From UBA8522 sp035528895 (GTDB lineage: Bacteria > Acidobacteriota > Aminicenantia > Aminicenantales > UBA8522), in assembly GCA_035528895.1 (NCBI GenBank), contig DATKXS010000082.1:1-30770 (forward strand): a stretch of 30,770 nt of DNA. The letters run 5' to 3'. Every line of letters starts with the position of its first letter. The stretch's first letter is position 1. The translations under genes and the position numbers were made by a program. The notes below the pieces were generated by a model. That model had not been told where the DNA came from and searched no databases. It saw only the letters and a program-made list of their open reading frames with translations. Below are positions 30,249-30,770 of the stretch, piece by piece.

Positions 30249-30569
30249 TCATTCTCCTCCCGTGCCGAAGGCCTGGATCTCGACATCGATCCCGGCCGGC
30301 AGGTCCAGCTTCTGGAGTTCCTCGATCGTTTCGTTGTTGTACTCGGAGATGTCGATCAGCCTTTTGTGGATGCGCATCTCGAAATGTTCGCGGGATTTCT
30401 TATCGACATGCGGAGACCGGAGGACGCAGTAGCGATGAATGTTCGTGGGCAAGGGGACCGGGCCGGAGATATGCGCGCCTGTCCGCTTGGCCTTGGTGAC
30501 GATATCTTTGACCGACTGGTCGAGCAACCGATGGTCAAACGATTGTAACCTGATCCTGATTTTTTCCAT
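30249..30569 (-). CDS. rpsJ: 30S ribosomal protein S10
   Basis: Small-subunit head protein, also the NusE partner of NusB in antitermination. The 106-residue product begins M-E-K-I-R-I-R-L-Q-S-F-D-H-R-L-L-D. It has G-P-V-P-L-P-T-N-I and the S-R-E-H-F-E-M-R-I-H-K-R family signature. It lies 50 bases after the tuf stop with no terminator visible between, so tuf and the S10 genes may share a transcript. Confidence 0.98.
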   Translation of the reverse strand: MEKIRIRLQSFDHRLLDQSVKDIVTKAKRTGAHISGPVPLPTNIHRYCVLRSPHVDKKSREHFEMRIHKRLIDISEYNNETIEELQKLDLPAGIDVEIQAFGTGGE

Positions 30570-30619
30570 TGTCGTCCTCTGTTCTCCGTAAGAGCAATTC
30601 TCTTTCTACCTCTTTGCCC

Positions 30620-30770
30620 CTATTCCAATATCTCGGTCACCGACCCGGCGCCGACCGTTCGTCCGCCCTCGCGGATGGCGAACCGCAGCCCCTTCTCCAT
30701 GGCCACGTCCGTGATCAGCCCGATCTCCAGGTTCACGTTGTCCCCGGGCATCACCATCTCCACGCCCTGC
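30620..30770 (-). CDS. tuf: Elongation factor Tu, C-terminal fragment (5' end outside window)
   Basis: Only the last 49 codons and stop of domain 3 are visible. Translating the minus strand from the right edge gives G-V-E-M-V-M-P-G-D-N-V. It then reads L-R-F-A-I-R-E-G-G-R-T-V-G-A-G, the near-invariant EF-Tu terminus, and stops at TAG (30620-30622). Delivers aminoacyl-tRNA to the ribosome. Placement directly before rpsJ is the usual str-S10 junction. Confidence 0.97.
   Translation of the reverse strand, partial: QGVEMVMPGDNVNLEIGLITDVAMEKGLRFAIREGGRTVGAGSVTEILE

Noticed and set aside
15452..30770. Novel gene order or inserted gene in the ribosomal superoperon
   Set aside because: Every position is filled by the expected gene in canonical order; gaps are too short for an extra gene.

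Overview
This window comes from a bacterial chromosome of fairly high G+C, probably a diderm (Gram-negative-type) organism. A signal-peptide beta-barrel protein ending in Phe and an MltD-type lytic transglycosylase with a lipoprotein-like leader both imply an outer membrane. The ribosomal operon has the long fused order rpsJ to rplQ with secY-adk-map-infA-rpmJ inside it, as in many non-proteobacterial phyla. Together with the protein style and the small dispersed palindromes, an Acidobacteriota/Aminicenantes-like lineage is my best guess, but this is an inference. No rRNA, tRNA, CRISPR array, prophage or transposase gene was seen.

Layout. (1) Positions 1-1673, minus strand: mtnP (methylthioadenosine phosphorylase) followed by a PfkB-family kinase that runs off the left edge. 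(2) 1727-1821: a small repeat with long terminal inverted repeats. (3) 1900-6379, plus strand: a tight four-gene operon of sirtuin deacylase, larC, folE and metG. (4) 6458-8120, minus strand: an A+T-rich orphan gene of unknown function and tsaC (tRNA t6A synthesis), each apparently with its own promoter. (5) 8121-8678: a non-coding stretch with two more repeat elements, a near-consensus promoter and a structured leader for an outer-membrane beta-barrel gene. (6) 9434-11145, minus strand: a lipoprotein-like or secreted WHy/LEA14-like protein and a family 2 glycosyltransferase. (7) 11199-15419, plus strand: cca and galE (overlapping), then mltD with its own promoter. (8) 15452-30770, minus strand: the S10-spc-alpha ribosomal superoperon of 31 complete genes, preceded by the 3' end of tuf.

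The superoperon is transcribed right to left: tuf, rpsJ-rplC-rplD-rplW-rplB-rpsS-rplV-rpsC-rplP-rpmC-rpsQ (S10 part), rplN-rplX-rplE-rpsN-rpsH-rplF-rplR-rpsE-rpmD-rplO-secY-adk-map-infA-rpmJ (spc part), rpsM-rpsK-rpsD-rpoA-rplQ (alpha part). Gene junctions are mostly ATGA, TAATG or TGATG overlaps or gaps under 40 bases, indicating translational coupling. L36, S14, S4, L24 and Adk all keep their zinc-type cysteine sets.

Eight candidate sigma-70-type promoters can be read by eye upstream of the non-ribosomal genes. Most have TTGAC-x or TTGAAG, a 16-17 base spacer and a TATAAG/TATAAT-like -10. Nothing here forms an obvious new multi-gene system. The best leads are the A+T-rich orphan gene, the three different short repeat elements, an altered catalytic motif in the CCA-adding enzyme, a palindrome directly before the cca start codon, and a strong internal ribosome binding site exactly at a domain boundary in metG.
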